Origin: Thermodesulfobacteriota bacterium
Lineage (GTDB): Bacteria > Desulfobacterota > UBA8473
Length of the DNA: 64,000 nt
Direction of reading: 5' to 3'
Assembly (NCBI GenBank): GCA_040757775.1
Contig: JBFLWQ010000011.1
Location: 1 to 64,000, forward strand
The position numbers were made by a program, and so were the translations under genes. This document shows, piece by piece, positions 44,765-53,630 of this stretch; position 1 is the first letter of the stretch; each line of letters starts with the position of its first letter. Under the pieces are notes generated by a model. That model did no database searches. It saw only the letters and a list, made by a program, of their open reading frames with translations, and was not told the DNA's origin.

Positions 44765-46114
44765 ATGGCGATCTTAGCACCATTCAGAGGGATCTTCTAT
44801 AATCAGGAAAAGATAGGCGATGTATCACTGATTGTTACTCCTCCCTATGATGTTATTACAAAAGAAGAACAGGAAAAATACTATCAGAGGCATCCTAACA
44901 ATATAATTCGTTTGGATTTAGGGAAAGACCTTCCCGGAGATAATGATAGGACAGATAAATATACCAGGTCTGCTGATTACTTAAAAACATGGCAGGAAGA
45001 GAACATTCTGGTGAGGGATGATCTTCCATCCATATATTATTATCAACAAGAATTTACCTTAAGGAAGGAACAAAGAAGGACAAGAACGGGTTTTATCGCA
45101 CTTGTAAAGCTGGAGGATTTTAGCAGTGGGGTGGTGCTGCCTCATGAAAAGACTATGACAGGCCCCAAAGCCGACAGACTAAAATTGATGGAATCCTGCA
45201 ATGCAAACCTGAGCCCGATATTCTCTCTGTATTCTGATCCTGAAAAAAAGATAGATAGGATTATTGAAAGAAGACAGCCTGTTTCTCCATTTATCGATTT
45301 CTTTGATGACAAAAAAACAAGACATCAGTTATGGAAAATACATGATAAAGAGATTATACATAAGATAACCGATGCAATAAAAGAGTTGCCCTTATTTATC
45401 GCTGATGGCCACCATAGGTACGAAACTGCCCTCAATTATTCTATTCAAATGAGAGAGAAAAACAGGAGATTTAACGGTAACGAGGCTTACAACTATGTAA
45501 TGATGTACCTGTCAAATATGGATGATGACGGGTTAGTAATTCTACCCACTCACCGTCTTGTGTATAACCTAAATGATTTTAATCTGGACCTTTTCTACAA
45601 GAAGGCTGAAGAATATTTCCATGTGGAGGATTTTGTGTTTAACGGCAGCAACGATTTGTGGATTAGAGGAGAGTTATTTGCAGAACTGGAAAAGCGTGGA
45701 CAATCAAAGCACACCTTTGGTGTTTATGTGAAAGACACAAATTACTTCAGTCTTTTAACCATGAAAAATGAAGACCTTTTGAATTCACGGGTTATGGATA
45801 AGATTATACCTGTTCTTAGAGGGCTGGACGTTAACATCCTGCAGGCATTTATCCTAAATGGTATTTTGGGTATTAGCGATCGAAATATGGAAAATCAGAA
45901 AAATGTTGATTTCATTGAAGACGGTGATGAAGCTATAGAATTAGTTAAAAAGGACAAATATCAGCTGGTTTTTTTGATGAACCCAACCAGGGTTGGACAG
46001 GTTAATGAAGCTGCCTGCGAACGAGTAAGGATGCCTCAAAAATCTACTTTTTTTTACCCGAAACTTCCTTCTGGATTGGTAATTAACAGTCTCCTGGGGG
46101 TAATGCCTGATTAA
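44765..46114 (+). CDS. DUF1015 family protein
   Basis: A 449-residue cytoplasmic protein typical of DUF1015: ILAPFRGIFYNQEKIGDVSL, VTPPYDVITKEEQEKYYQRH, LPHEKTMTGPKADRLKLME, ADGHHRYETALNY and a C-terminal RMPQKSTFFYPKLPSGLVI. Proposed relatives are SpoOJ/ParA-like but no activity is proven. The chosen ATG gives the usual family N-terminus; earlier in-frame starts at 44705 and 44732 are encoded by repeat DNA. TrmN6 follows 25 bp downstream. Confidence 0.85.
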   Translation: MAILAPFRGIFYNQEKIGDVSLIVTPPYDVITKEEQEKYYQRHPNNIIRLDLGKDLPGDNDRTDKYTRSADYLKTWQEENILVRDDLPSIYYYQQEFTLRKEQRRTRTGFIALVKLEDFSSGVVLPHEKTMTGPKADRLKLMESCNANLSPIFSLYSDPEKKIDRIIERRQPVSPFIDFFDDKKTRHQLWKIHDKEIIHKITDAIKELPLFIADGHHRYETALNYSIQMREKNRRFNGNEAYNYVMMYLSNMDDDGLVILPTHRLVYNLNDFNLDLFYKKAEEYFHVEDFVFNGSNDLWIRGELFAELEKRGQSKHTFGVYVKDTNYFSLLTMKNEDLLNSRVMDKIIPVLRGLDVNILQAFILNGILGISDRNMENQKNVDFIEDGDEAIELVKKDKYQLVFLMNPTRVGQVNEAACERVRMPQKSTFFYPKLPSGLVINSLLGVMPD

Positions 46115-46139
46115 TACCTGCCTTTTTTAAGGGCCTGTC

Positions 46140-46886
46140 ATGCAAAAACCTTATCAAGTTATCAAAGATGACGAAACCCTTGATGATTTGCTTGATGGAG
46201 ATTTAAAGATCATTCAAAAAAGAGGCGGATACCGATTTTCTATCGATGCTATACTCCTTGCAAATTTTGTTGGTGTCCCTAAAGTTGAATCTATCATCGA
46301 TCTGGGTACCGGATGTGGCATAATACCCATTTTATTAGCTCACAAAACCAAAATTAATAGGATAGTAGGGGTTGAAATTCAGAAGGATATGGCTGAAATG
46401 GCAAACAGAAGTGTGGGGTTAAACGATCTTTCCAAAAGGGTTACAATCATCCATGAAAATATAAACAATCTAAAGGAATTATTTAAGGCAGAGTCTTTCG
46501 ATATAGTGTTCAGCAATCCACCTTATCGAAAGGTAAATTCTGGAAGGATTAACCCGGATTATCAAAAAGCCATAGCCCGGCATGAGATCAAATGCTCTTT
46601 ACAGGATACATTAACAATTGCAAGATACTTAGTAAAACCAAAAGGTAAAGTGTATCTTATCTTTCCTGTTGTCAGACTTGGAGACCTGATGTACAATCTC
46701 AGGGAAACTGTACTTGAACCTAAAAAATTACAGATTGTCTACCCTAACATAAAGTCTCAAGGAAAGCTTGTTCTGGTAGAGGCCTCCAAGGGTAGGGGTG
46801 CGGGGTTAAAAATACTGGAACCCCTTTTTACTCATGATCTGAATGGGATTCCAATTTCTGATCCTCCCGAGAGCTTCGAAGTTTAG
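46140..46886 (+). CDS. trmN6: tRNA1(Val) A37 N6-methyltransferase, TrmN6-like
   Basis: A 248-residue class I SAM methyltransferase. The SAM site is IIDLGTGCGIIPILLA and the catalytic NPPY motif is FSNPPYRK, marking an adenine/N6 enzyme; N-terminal YRFSIDAILLANF is the YfiC signature. It follows the DUF1015 gene and its 3' end overlaps the convergent DciA gene by 59 bp. Confidence 0.9.
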   Translation: MQKPYQVIKDDETLDDLLDGDLKIIQKRGGYRFSIDAILLANFVGVPKVESIIDLGTGCGIIPILLAHKTKINRIVGVEIQKDMAEMANRSVGLNDLSKRVTIIHENINNLKELFKAESFDIVFSNPPYRKVNSGRINPDYQKAIARHEIKCSLQDTLTIARYLVKPKGKVYLIFPVVRLGDLMYNLRETVLEPKKLQIVYPNIKSQGKLVLVEASKGRGAGLKILEPLFTHDLNGIPISDPPESFEV

Positions 46887-47334
46887 CATCCTTAATCATT
46901 GTGCGCAAAAGAATATCCCGGGTTTCAGGGTCTCTTATATGAATTAAATCCTTCTTTATGCTTTCCAGATCCGCCTCTGACGGATTATCTACCTCTATAT
47001 CTAACCGTTTTTTATAGCTAACCATAGCCTTTAGACCTTTGGGGTTAAGAATTTCACCGAGGCTGAACTGTATATCTTTTACCACTCCTTTTTCTACTCT
47101 TCTATTCAAGCGTTCTATTATCATTTGTTTCAGAGATTCTAACTGGCGTATCCAGACAAGTGTTGAGACCCTCACGAAAAGTTTGTTATCCTTGATGCTC
47201 TTTGGTTGAGTTTGTTTTGCAACATATTCTCCGACTACCTCATCCCAAACTTCCAAAACAAGGTGTTCTTTTAATTTGGTGTTATATTTCAGCTTTCTCA
47301 GAGTCTCTTCTAAAACGGAGCCAATACTGTTCAT
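46828..47334 (-). CDS. DciA/DUF721 family protein
   Basis: A 168-residue protein. The N-terminal DUF721 domain (about 5-95: LVLEVWDEVVGEYVAKQTQP; KLFVRVSTLVWIRQLESLKQ) is that of DciA, which loads replicative helicase DnaB in bacteria lacking DnaC. The C-terminal part is charged and variable. It sits 4 bp downstream of the DUF4292 lipoprotein gene. Confidence 0.83.
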   Translation of the reverse strand: MNSIGSVLEETLRKLKYNTKLKEHLVLEVWDEVVGEYVAKQTQPKSIKDNKLFVRVSTLVWIRQLESLKQMIIERLNRRVEKGVVKDIQFSLGEILNPKGLKAMVSYKKRLDIEVDNPSEADLESIKKDLIHIRDPETRDILLRTMIKDAKLRSSREDQKLESHSDHE

Positions 47335-47338
47335 CTAT

Positions 47339-48160
47339 TTAGTCCAGATAGACTATCGTTACACCCGGTGGAGCATCCAGATCAAAACTGTTCCGGTTTA
47401 TACCAGTATTTATTTCCAGGTCACTGTAATCGATCTCTATTTTAGTAGGGGCATGGCGCATCGTGCCCCTGCCTGAAGGTAATAAAATAGTGGTAGACAT
47501 AGGAAACAAGAGACCATTTATCGTCTTATAGTTGTCGAACTTAACTTTTAGAAGAGAATTCCCTGACGAATCGTAGATCTCGCTTTTGATTATAGAAAAA
47601 TTTAGAGGCTCAACCCATATAGATTGCCTTGTAATCCCTCCCTGTTGGAAAGCCCTCACAAGGTAGAGATTCTCTTCTTGAACAATTCCAATGTCCATAT
47701 CAATATGATCAATCAACGGGGTACTACCCAGCAGTATAGAAAACAGGTCTTTTGATTTTAAATACAGGGGAAATACAATTGAGAGATTCTCTGGAGTAAG
47801 TTCGCCCTTATAAAGCTTATTCTCTGACAGAGATAAAATGGACAGATGGTTGTCTTTTGCTGTTAAAAAAAACAATGGCTGACCAAAGAACCCCAATGTT
47901 TCCATCCGCAATGATGATGGTTTTTGAACAATAATAACCTCTTTAAGATGATAATTTTTATCTGCATTCGTTATTGTTACCTTTGCTATTCCTTTTAAAT
48001 CTTTAATCTCCCTTTCCCTGATCGCTATTTTTTTTAGTATATCATCTGGAGAGCTTAATGGTTTAACTGGGAATCTGGAATGTCTCAGACCGGTACAGCC
48101 AGTCAAAATAGAGACAGAAAAGATGAGAAGAATACTGAACTTGAAGATAGTTTTGAATAT
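47339..48160 (-). CDS. DUF4292/LolB-like lipoprotein with non-canonical start
   Basis: A protein of about 273 residues with a LolA/LolB-like half-barrel (AKVTITNADKNYHLKEVIIV; SLRMETLGFFGQPLFFLTAK). The only canonical start in frame is TTG 48106, which would begin three residues before the lipobox Cys. The frame upstream encodes a complete signal: after the ATA at 48160, FKTIFKFSILLIFSVSILTG then Cys, with AGGTGG 9 nt before that ATA. So translation probably starts at ATA (or ATT 48169), or an ATG was lost by mutation or error. It likely shuttles or inserts outer-membrane lipids or lipoproteins; the TPR lipoprotein gene is upstream. Confidence 0.78.
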   Translation of the reverse strand: MFKTIFKFSILLIFSVSILTGCTGLRHSRFPVKPLSSPDDILKKIAIREREIKDLKGIAKVTITNADKNYHLKEVIIVQKPSSLRMETLGFFGQPLFFLTAKDNHLSILSLSENKLYKGELTPENLSIVFPLYLKSKDLFSILLGSTPLIDHIDMDIGIVQEENLYLVRAFQQGGITRQSIWVEPLNFSIIKSEIYDSSGNSLLKVKFDNYKTINGLLFPMSTTILLPSGRGTMRHAPTKIEIDYSDLEINTGINRNSFDLDAPPGVTIVYLD

Positions 48161-48186
48161 ATTAAAAATCCACCTTTTCGGGATTT

Positions 48187-48339
48187 AAATTTGATGTGTT
48201 CGTAAAAAATCGAAAACCGATTCCTATGTCATTTCGAGTCCGCCTCTGGTGGACGAGAAATCTGATATTATTAAAGATTCCTCGTTGCTTGCGCTCCTCG
48301 GAATGACAAAACATGGCTTTTTACGAGACCATCAAATTT
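48187..48339. mobile_element. MITE-like element
   Basis: A 153-bp element bounded by 22-bp imperfect terminal inverted repeats (outer AAATTTGATG and CATCAAATTT, inner CGTAAAAA and TTTTTACG). The interior holds a second inverted repeat, TGTCATTTCGAG...CTCGGAATGACA. No ORF. It lies between the DUF4292 gene start and the TPR gene stop. No target-site duplication is clear. Confidence 0.7.
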
Positions 48340-48352
48340 GTTTTTATCCCTA

Positions 48353-50071
48353 TTATTTGCTTTCCTTTAGCGCCTTAATCTTTTCTTTCAATAGTTTCTT
48401 ATTTAAATCTAACTTCAGGGCCTTTTCATACATAGCCAATGCCCTATCTTTTTTACTATTTTTAAGGTACGCATCGCCGAGATGTTCAGCAATTATTGGA
48501 TCTTTAGGTACTAACTTAATAGCTTTCTCCAACTCTTTAATGGCTTCATCAATTTTCCCTTTTTTATAATAAACCCAACCAAGGCTGTCTGTAATATAGC
48601 CGTCTTCAGGTTTTATCTCTAATGCCTTCTTTATTAATTCTTCTGCCTCGTCTAGATTTATACCTTTATCAGCATAGTTGTATCCAATATAGTTTAAAGC
48701 ATTGGCATTTTTAGGATCCAGTTTTAAGACTTCTCTCATCTCCTCTATGCCTTTTTCAATGTTTCCAGCTTTATCATAAAGAATGCCAAGGTTATAGTGG
48801 AGATTTATATCATCTGGTTTCAATTCCAATGCCTTCTTTAATGCATCAATACTGTTTTTATAATCATGGCCCTTTTCAAACAGGGATGCCAGGAACTCAT
48901 ATAATTTAACGTTGCCCCCTTTTTTTTCAATGGCTTCTTTAATAACTTCGACAGCTTTTTTGGAATTCTTTTGTTTTTCTTCAAGGATATACCCTATGTT
49001 GATCTGTGAATCAGGAAAAAGTTCTGAATCCAAAGGTACCTTTTTAAACTCCTCGATTGCTCTTTCCAGTTCTCCTTTTTCTTCGTAAGTAGCAGCCAAA
49101 TAATATCTAGCCTTATGAAAATTAGGATCAACACCCAGGATAAGATTAAATTCTTTTATAGCCTCTTCATATTTCTTTTGCTCAAGATAGATCAACCCTA
49201 TTTTTATACCGACATCCTTATTATTAATATCTAGCTTCTTTAACTTTTCGAACGTTTCTATAGCTTTATCTAATTTCTCTTGTTTAATGTATAAATGGCC
49301 AAGGCGTGTTAAGACAGAAGAATCAGAAGGGTTAATCTTTAATATCTTTTCATATATTTCAATCGCCCCTTTATTTTCTCCCTGAAACTCATAAATTGTG
49401 CCTAGTTCGATTAAGGCAGCACCAAAATCTGGTTTAAGCATTAAAGCTTTATGATAGTATTTTTCAGCTTCTTTAAAGAATTTTATCTCAGCGTATACTC
49501 TTCCCAGATAGTAATTAGCCATCGCAGAATCTGGATCAATCTCAAGTAGCTTCTTCAGGGAAGAGATGGACTTCTCGTGTTCTTTAACCTTGAGATACAA
49601 AGCACTCAGGAAAAAGTAAGCCTCTTTGTTTTTAGGGTCAATTTTGACTACGGTTTCATACTCATTGATAGCTGCATGTTCATTGCCGGTACTAGAATAT
49701 AACCCCCCTAAAAGTAAACGAGCGGGTGAATATTCTGGGTGACTGGCAATTACAGTTTGGCACTGGTGAATCGCATCCTTTAAAAGCCCCTTTTTTATAT
49801 AGATAATCGCCAGGTATATTCTTAAGGCAGGGGAATCCATATCATAATTTAAAGCCAGTTTGTATTCTTCTATGGCAGAATCTATATTTTCTTCATTTTC
49901 GAAAAGTTGAGCTCGAGAAAAATGATAATATGCCAATGAGCTGGCTTTTTCTGTCTCTGTTATCGGAGATTCTTTCAAAGGGGGGGGCTTTGAAAGATCA
50001 ACGGTAGCACAAGAGGAGAAAAATATTATTATAAATAGGGTTGAGAAGTATTTTACGCTCTTTTTAAGCAC
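48353..50071 (-). CDS. TPR-repeat lipoprotein
   Basis: A 572-residue protein with lipoprotein signal (lipobox FSSC, Cys21) followed by about 14 consecutive tetratricopeptide repeats from residue 48 to the end (for example DSAIEEYKLALNYDMDSPAL; KKALELKPDDINLHYNLGIL). Such proteins act as scaffolds for outer-membrane assembly, pili or exopolysaccharide machines. The start is GTG 50071. The DUF4292 lipoprotein gene is downstream, a pairing seen in related bacteria; a joint envelope role is inferred. Confidence 0.87.
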   Translation of the reverse strand: MLKKSVKYFSTLFIIIFFSSCATVDLSKPPPLKESPITETEKASSLAYYHFSRAQLFENEENIDSAIEEYKLALNYDMDSPALRIYLAIIYIKKGLLKDAIHQCQTVIASHPEYSPARLLLGGLYSSTGNEHAAINEYETVVKIDPKNKEAYFFLSALYLKVKEHEKSISSLKKLLEIDPDSAMANYYLGRVYAEIKFFKEAEKYYHKALMLKPDFGAALIELGTIYEFQGENKGAIEIYEKILKINPSDSSVLTRLGHLYIKQEKLDKAIETFEKLKKLDINNKDVGIKIGLIYLEQKKYEEAIKEFNLILGVDPNFHKARYYLAATYEEKGELERAIEEFKKVPLDSELFPDSQINIGYILEEKQKNSKKAVEVIKEAIEKKGGNVKLYEFLASLFEKGHDYKNSIDALKKALELKPDDINLHYNLGILYDKAGNIEKGIEEMREVLKLDPKNANALNYIGYNYADKGINLDEAEELIKKALEIKPEDGYITDSLGWVYYKKGKIDEAIKELEKAIKLVPKDPIIAEHLGDAYLKNSKKDRALAMYEKALKLDLNKKLLKEKIKALKESK

Positions 50072-50448
50072 TGTCTTGCTTAAACTCCAATATTAGGGAA
50101 AGCGGATTAGAGGGTTCATGGAGTCTCGTATTTCACTTGAATCCTTGAACCCTTAACCCCATGGATCCAGATTAGTTAATGAATTATCACATCAAAGATA
50201 CATAGTCAATGATAAATCCTCGAATCTTCAAGATATTGACTTTTCCTTCAACTTCCTATATAAAGTCAACTACCCCGATAGGATCGAGGCTTAAAGGTTT
50301 AAGTCCGCCAGAGGCGGAAAGGAGTTAAGTGATCAAGAGAGATTTTTTTCTTTACTACTCTCGAACCCTGGAATCCTTGACTCCTCGAACCCTTGTGGCG
50401 CAAAAGGCGAGGGTTTTTCTCTTATTCCCCGAAGGAGACAATAGCTTT
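50072..50448. other. Repeat-rich intergenic region upstream of the formyltransferase gene
   Basis: Contains a TTGAATCCTTGAACCC phrase (50118-50152), repeat R1 at 50291-50340, a second GAACCCTGGAATCC stretch (50351-50395) and the block ATTCCCCGAAGGAGAC (50424-50439). The frame through 50329-50448 is open but is repeat DNA. Confidence 0.6.
50291..50340 (+). repeat. Gene-leader repeat R1, copy upstream of the formyltransferase gene
   Basis: TTAAAGGTTTAAGTCCGCCA, then GAGGCGGAAAGGAGTTAAGT and GATCAAG. The later ATTCCCCGAAGGAGAC block contains the ribosome-binding site of the gene, as at moeA. Confidence 0.7.
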
Positions 50449-51273
50449 ATGGTCTTTAAAATTGGATGGTTCTCTACTGGCCGTGATAAGGCTGCAAGAG
50501 ACCTGTTAAGAACAATCTATAACTCTATGAAGTTGGGTAAGATGAAGGCTACTCTATCCTTTGTATTTTGTAACAGGGCATTAGGGGAAAGTGAAGAAAG
50601 CGATCGGTTTTTGAAGATGGTGGAAGATTATGGTATTGATTTAATTTGTTACTCTTCGAAAAACTTTAAACCCGATATGAGAAGAGCGGGGATAACTGAT
50701 CCTGTTGTTTTGGAGAAGTGGAGGAGAAAGTATGATAATAAGATTATAAAAAGGCTAACTAACTATACAACCGACTTAAATGTTTTGGCTGGTTATATGC
50801 TGGTAGTCAGCAGTAAGATGTGTGAGGAACTGGACATGATAAACCTTCATCCAGCGGCACCTGGCGGCCCGTCTGGCACATGGCAGGAAGTAATATGGAA
50901 GCTGATAGATTTGAAAGCAGATGCAACAGGGGTTATGATACATCTGGTAACAAGCAAACTGGATGAAGGCCCTCCAGTTACGTACTGCACCTTTCCTGTC
51001 AAAGGTCCTGTATTCGATAAGATTTGGAACAACTTAAACAAAAGGTTAAAGACCAAAAGTCTTACCCAGATTATGAGAGAGGATGGTGAAAGTAATGAAC
51101 TTTTTATGGAAATCAGAAGACAAGGGTTTATAAGAGAGCAACCTCTTTTAATCAAAACAGTCGAAGCGTTTGCGGAGGGTAGGATAAGGCTTGAGAATAA
51201 AAGATTATTTATGGGAAATGAGACGATAAAAGATGGGCTATGTTTAAATAAGGAGATAGAAGCTTACCTATGA
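50449..51273 (+). CDS. Formyltransferase-fold protein (PurN-like)
   Basis: A 274-residue protein with the N10-formyltetrahydrofolate transferase fold. The catalytic Asn-His region reads MINLHPAAPGGPSGTW and the Asp is in LDEGPPVTYC, spaced as in PurN, while the central loops differ from true PurN (PSGTWQEVIW replaces the usual FKG loop). Start ATG 50449 follows GAAGGAGA; the earlier 50329 start is repeat-derived. The EhaR-like gene overlaps its stop (ATGA), so the two are translationally coupled and likely share a substrate or pathway. Exact acceptor unknown. Confidence 0.8.
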   Translation: MVFKIGWFSTGRDKAARDLLRTIYNSMKLGKMKATLSFVFCNRALGESEESDRFLKMVEDYGIDLICYSSKNFKPDMRRAGITDPVVLEKWRRKYDNKIIKRLTNYTTDLNVLAGYMLVVSSKMCEELDMINLHPAAPGGPSGTWQEVIWKLIDLKADATGVMIHLVTSKLDEGPPVTYCTFPVKGPVFDKIWNNLNKRLKTKSLTQIMREDGESNELFMEIRRQGFIREQPLLIKTVEAFAEGRIRLENKRLFMGNETIKDGLCLNKEIEAYL

Positions 51274-52355
51274 AAGCAAGGCAGTTCATTACAGATTGTG
51301 AAGGCCCCATATCGTTAAATGATAATGCTTATGAATTGACGAAACACTTTATACCCAATGGAGATCGTTTTTTTGCCCAGATAAGTAAATACGATGATAT
51401 CCTTGCGGACATAGTGAAGAGGCCAGGGTATAAGGCTGGAGACACCCTTAAATTGATTTTGCCGTTTCTGAAGGCATATGGGGCTTCAAATGGGGCTATT
51501 AAGGAATACAGTGCCAAGAATATAATCATTGTTCCAGGGGCAGACGCCACATTGGAATATATTGGCAGCAGGATGCCATCTTTCATAATCAGTACGAGTT
51601 ATGAGCCTTACTTAAATGCCCTCTGTGATTACATAGGTTTTGATAGAAAACACGTCTATTGTACCAAGCTCGATTTAGATAAGTATATAATAGAATCTCA
51701 TGAAATTATAAGACTGAAAGAAATCCATAAAGAAATAGATTCGTTGGCTAAACTAGAAATTCCTGCAGATGTTGGGGATTTCGATGGTCTCCCGGATGAG
51801 GTGAAAGAAGCAGTAAAAAGACTAGATGGATTCTTCTGGGAAGATATTCTCTCCATGAAATCAGGGGAGATGTTAAAGGAGATAAATCCCGTTGGTGGTA
51901 TTGAAAAGGCTAATGCCATACTACATAGCCTCAAAACGACAGGAAACGATCTCCAGGATGTGATGTATATAGGAGATAGTATTACAGATGCCCATGCATT
52001 AGATATGGTAAAAAAAGGCGGAGGGGTTGCTGTCTCTTTTAATGGTAACAGGTATGCTTTGAATAAAGCAGAAATTGCCTGTATATCGGACCATACTATT
52101 GTTATATCAATTATGGCGGAAATCTTTTCAACAGGGGGAAAAGAGATGGTTATGGCACTTGCAGGTGGCTGGTCTTTTGACTCCATTAAAAGGCATAGTC
52201 TGAACAGAATGTTAATCGACCAGCTTTTGCATATCTATCCAGAATCTCTTCCAAAAGTAGGAGTTATAAAAGAGGATAATATAGATAGGTTAACTATTGA
52301 AAGTGAGTTTTTTAGGAAGATTATGAGAGGTAAAGAAGCTGGAACCCTTGGATAA
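51270..52355 (+). CDS. EhaR-like HAD-fold protein
   Basis: A 361-residue protein strongly reminiscent of methanogen EhaR (energy-converting hydrogenase A subunit R): FITDCEGPISLNDNAYELTK, FAQISKYDDILADIVKRPGY, KAGDTLKLILPFLKAYGAS. HAD features are DCEG (Asp9, with Glu rather than Asp two residues on) and YIGDSITDAHAL. No Eha hydrogenase genes are nearby, so the name reflects homology only. It overlaps the formyltransferase gene by 4 bp. A phosphatase or phosphotransfer role is possible. Confidence 0.78.
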   Translation: MKARQFITDCEGPISLNDNAYELTKHFIPNGDRFFAQISKYDDILADIVKRPGYKAGDTLKLILPFLKAYGASNGAIKEYSAKNIIIVPGADATLEYIGSRMPSFIISTSYEPYLNALCDYIGFDRKHVYCTKLDLDKYIIESHEIIRLKEIHKEIDSLAKLEIPADVGDFDGLPDEVKEAVKRLDGFFWEDILSMKSGEMLKEINPVGGIEKANAILHSLKTTGNDLQDVMYIGDSITDAHALDMVKKGGGVAVSFNGNRYALNKAEIACISDHTIVISIMAEIFSTGGKEMVMALAGGWSFDSIKRHSLNRMLIDQLLHIYPESLPKVGVIKEDNIDRLTIESEFFRKIMRGKEAGTLG

Positions 52356-52813
52356 AAGATTGAAAAAGGTAAACCAGTTAAATGACTGTTGCCTGACAGG
52401 GCTTGACAATCAAATTGGATACAGGAATATATAGATTAATTTTATTATTTTCTTGACAGGATAGATACTGCTATGATAAAAGCCAAAATCTAGTTACCCA
52501 TCTTGAGTAAGCCTTCATTCATTTTTTAGTTTTGAAAAGACAGGGGTTTCTGTTATATGACTTATGTTTCCTGGTATAAAATCTGATTTGATCCAGCAGA
52601 GCCTATTCCTGTAAAATCTTAATCCCCTTGCCTCAAAAAACGTTTTTCGCTCCAATTAAATTATTTTTTATTGTTCCAATTCCATGAGAATAAACCATGT
52701 ATCTGGTGTCTTATCTAAAGGAAATAAAATCGATTGCATCAATCAATATAGTTTTAAATTTTAATTTGGTTTAGATATTTTATTCAAAAAACAAAAAGTC
52801 AGGTGTAATAGCT
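52356..52813. other. Intergenic region and leader of the liv operon
   Basis: No gene seen in 458 bp. It carries a candidate promoter (52404-52432) and a second TTGACA near 52453 (TTGACAGGATAG...GATAAA). The long leader of nearly 400 nt shows no riboswitch that I recognise. Confidence 0.5.
52404..52432 (+). promoter_or_regulatory. Candidate promoter of the liv operon
   Basis: TTGACA (52404-52409), 17-nt spacer, AATATA (52427-52432), with TATATA two bases later as an alternative -10. Confidence 0.35.
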
Positions 52814-53614
52814 ATGCAAGAGAATAGAGTTATTTTAAGTTTAGAGGATACTTATTTATCATTCGGAGGAGTACAAGCACTAGCAGGAGTGAACGTAGAT
52901 ATTAAGAAGGATCAAATATTAGCCCTTATTGGTCCAAATGGCTCTGGGAAGACATCCATTCTCAACTCCATATCCGGGTTTTATCGTCCTCAAAAGGGAA
53001 ATATATATTTTAGAGGAAAGAGGATTAATAACTTTAAGCCCAACAAGATCGCTGCCATGGGGATCGCGAGAACGTTTCAGAACCTTGCCCTCTATACAGG
53101 ACTATCCACCGTAGATAATCTGCTGTCAGGCAGACATATCATGATGAAGCAGAACCTCCTCTCTGGGTTTTTGTACTTTGGTCCGGCATTAAAGACCGAG
53201 ATTGAACATAGAGAACAAGTAGAATATATAATGGACTTCCTGGAACTAGAGTCTTATAGACATCAGCGTGTAGGTGTACTCCCCTATGGAGTCCGAAAAA
53301 GAGTGGAACTAGGGCGAGCTCTGGCTATGGAGCCAAAGGTACTCCTCCTTGATGAACCCATGGCTGGGATGAATATGGAGGAGAAGGAAGATATGGCCAG
53401 ATATGTCCTGGATATCAAAGAGGCAAAATTGGAGACCGTAATAAAGGAATCACCGGCTATCGTCCTTGTGGAACATGAGATGGATGTGGTAATGGATATT
53501 TCTGACAGGGTTATAGCCCTGGACTGGGGAAAGAAGATTGCCGAGGGTACCCCTGATGAAATAAAGAATAATCAAGCAGTTATCAAGGCATATCTGGGAG
53601 AGGAAGAGTACTAG
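52814..53614 (+). CDS. livG: LivG-type ABC transporter ATPase
   Basis: A 266-residue ATPase of branched-chain amino-acid-type transporters. Walker A GPNGSGKT, ARTFQNLALYTGLSTVDNLL with LivG-type helical insert, signature region LPYGVRKRVELGRAL (LSGG replaced by LPYG, common in LivG) and Walker B LLLDEPMAGMN. First gene of the operon. Confidence 0.93.
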   Translation: MQENRVILSLEDTYLSFGGVQALAGVNVDIKKDQILALIGPNGSGKTSILNSISGFYRPQKGNIYFRGKRINNFKPNKIAAMGIARTFQNLALYTGLSTVDNLLSGRHIMMKQNLLSGFLYFGPALKTEIEHREQVEYIMDFLELESYRHQRVGVLPYGVRKRVELGRALAMEPKVLLLDEPMAGMNMEEKEDMARYVLDIKEAKLETVIKESPAIVLVEHEMDVVMDISDRVIALDWGKKIAEGTPDEIKNNQAVIKAYLGEEEY

Positions 53615-53630
53615 TAACGGAGGTATATAG

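Noticed and set aside
50329-50448. 40-residue extension of the formyltransferase
   Set aside because: Encoded by repeat R1 and related phrases; ATG 50449 follows GAAGGAGA.
51270-52355. Energy-converting hydrogenase locus
   Set aside because: Only the EhaR-like protein is present; no hydrogenase or proton-pump subunits are in the window.
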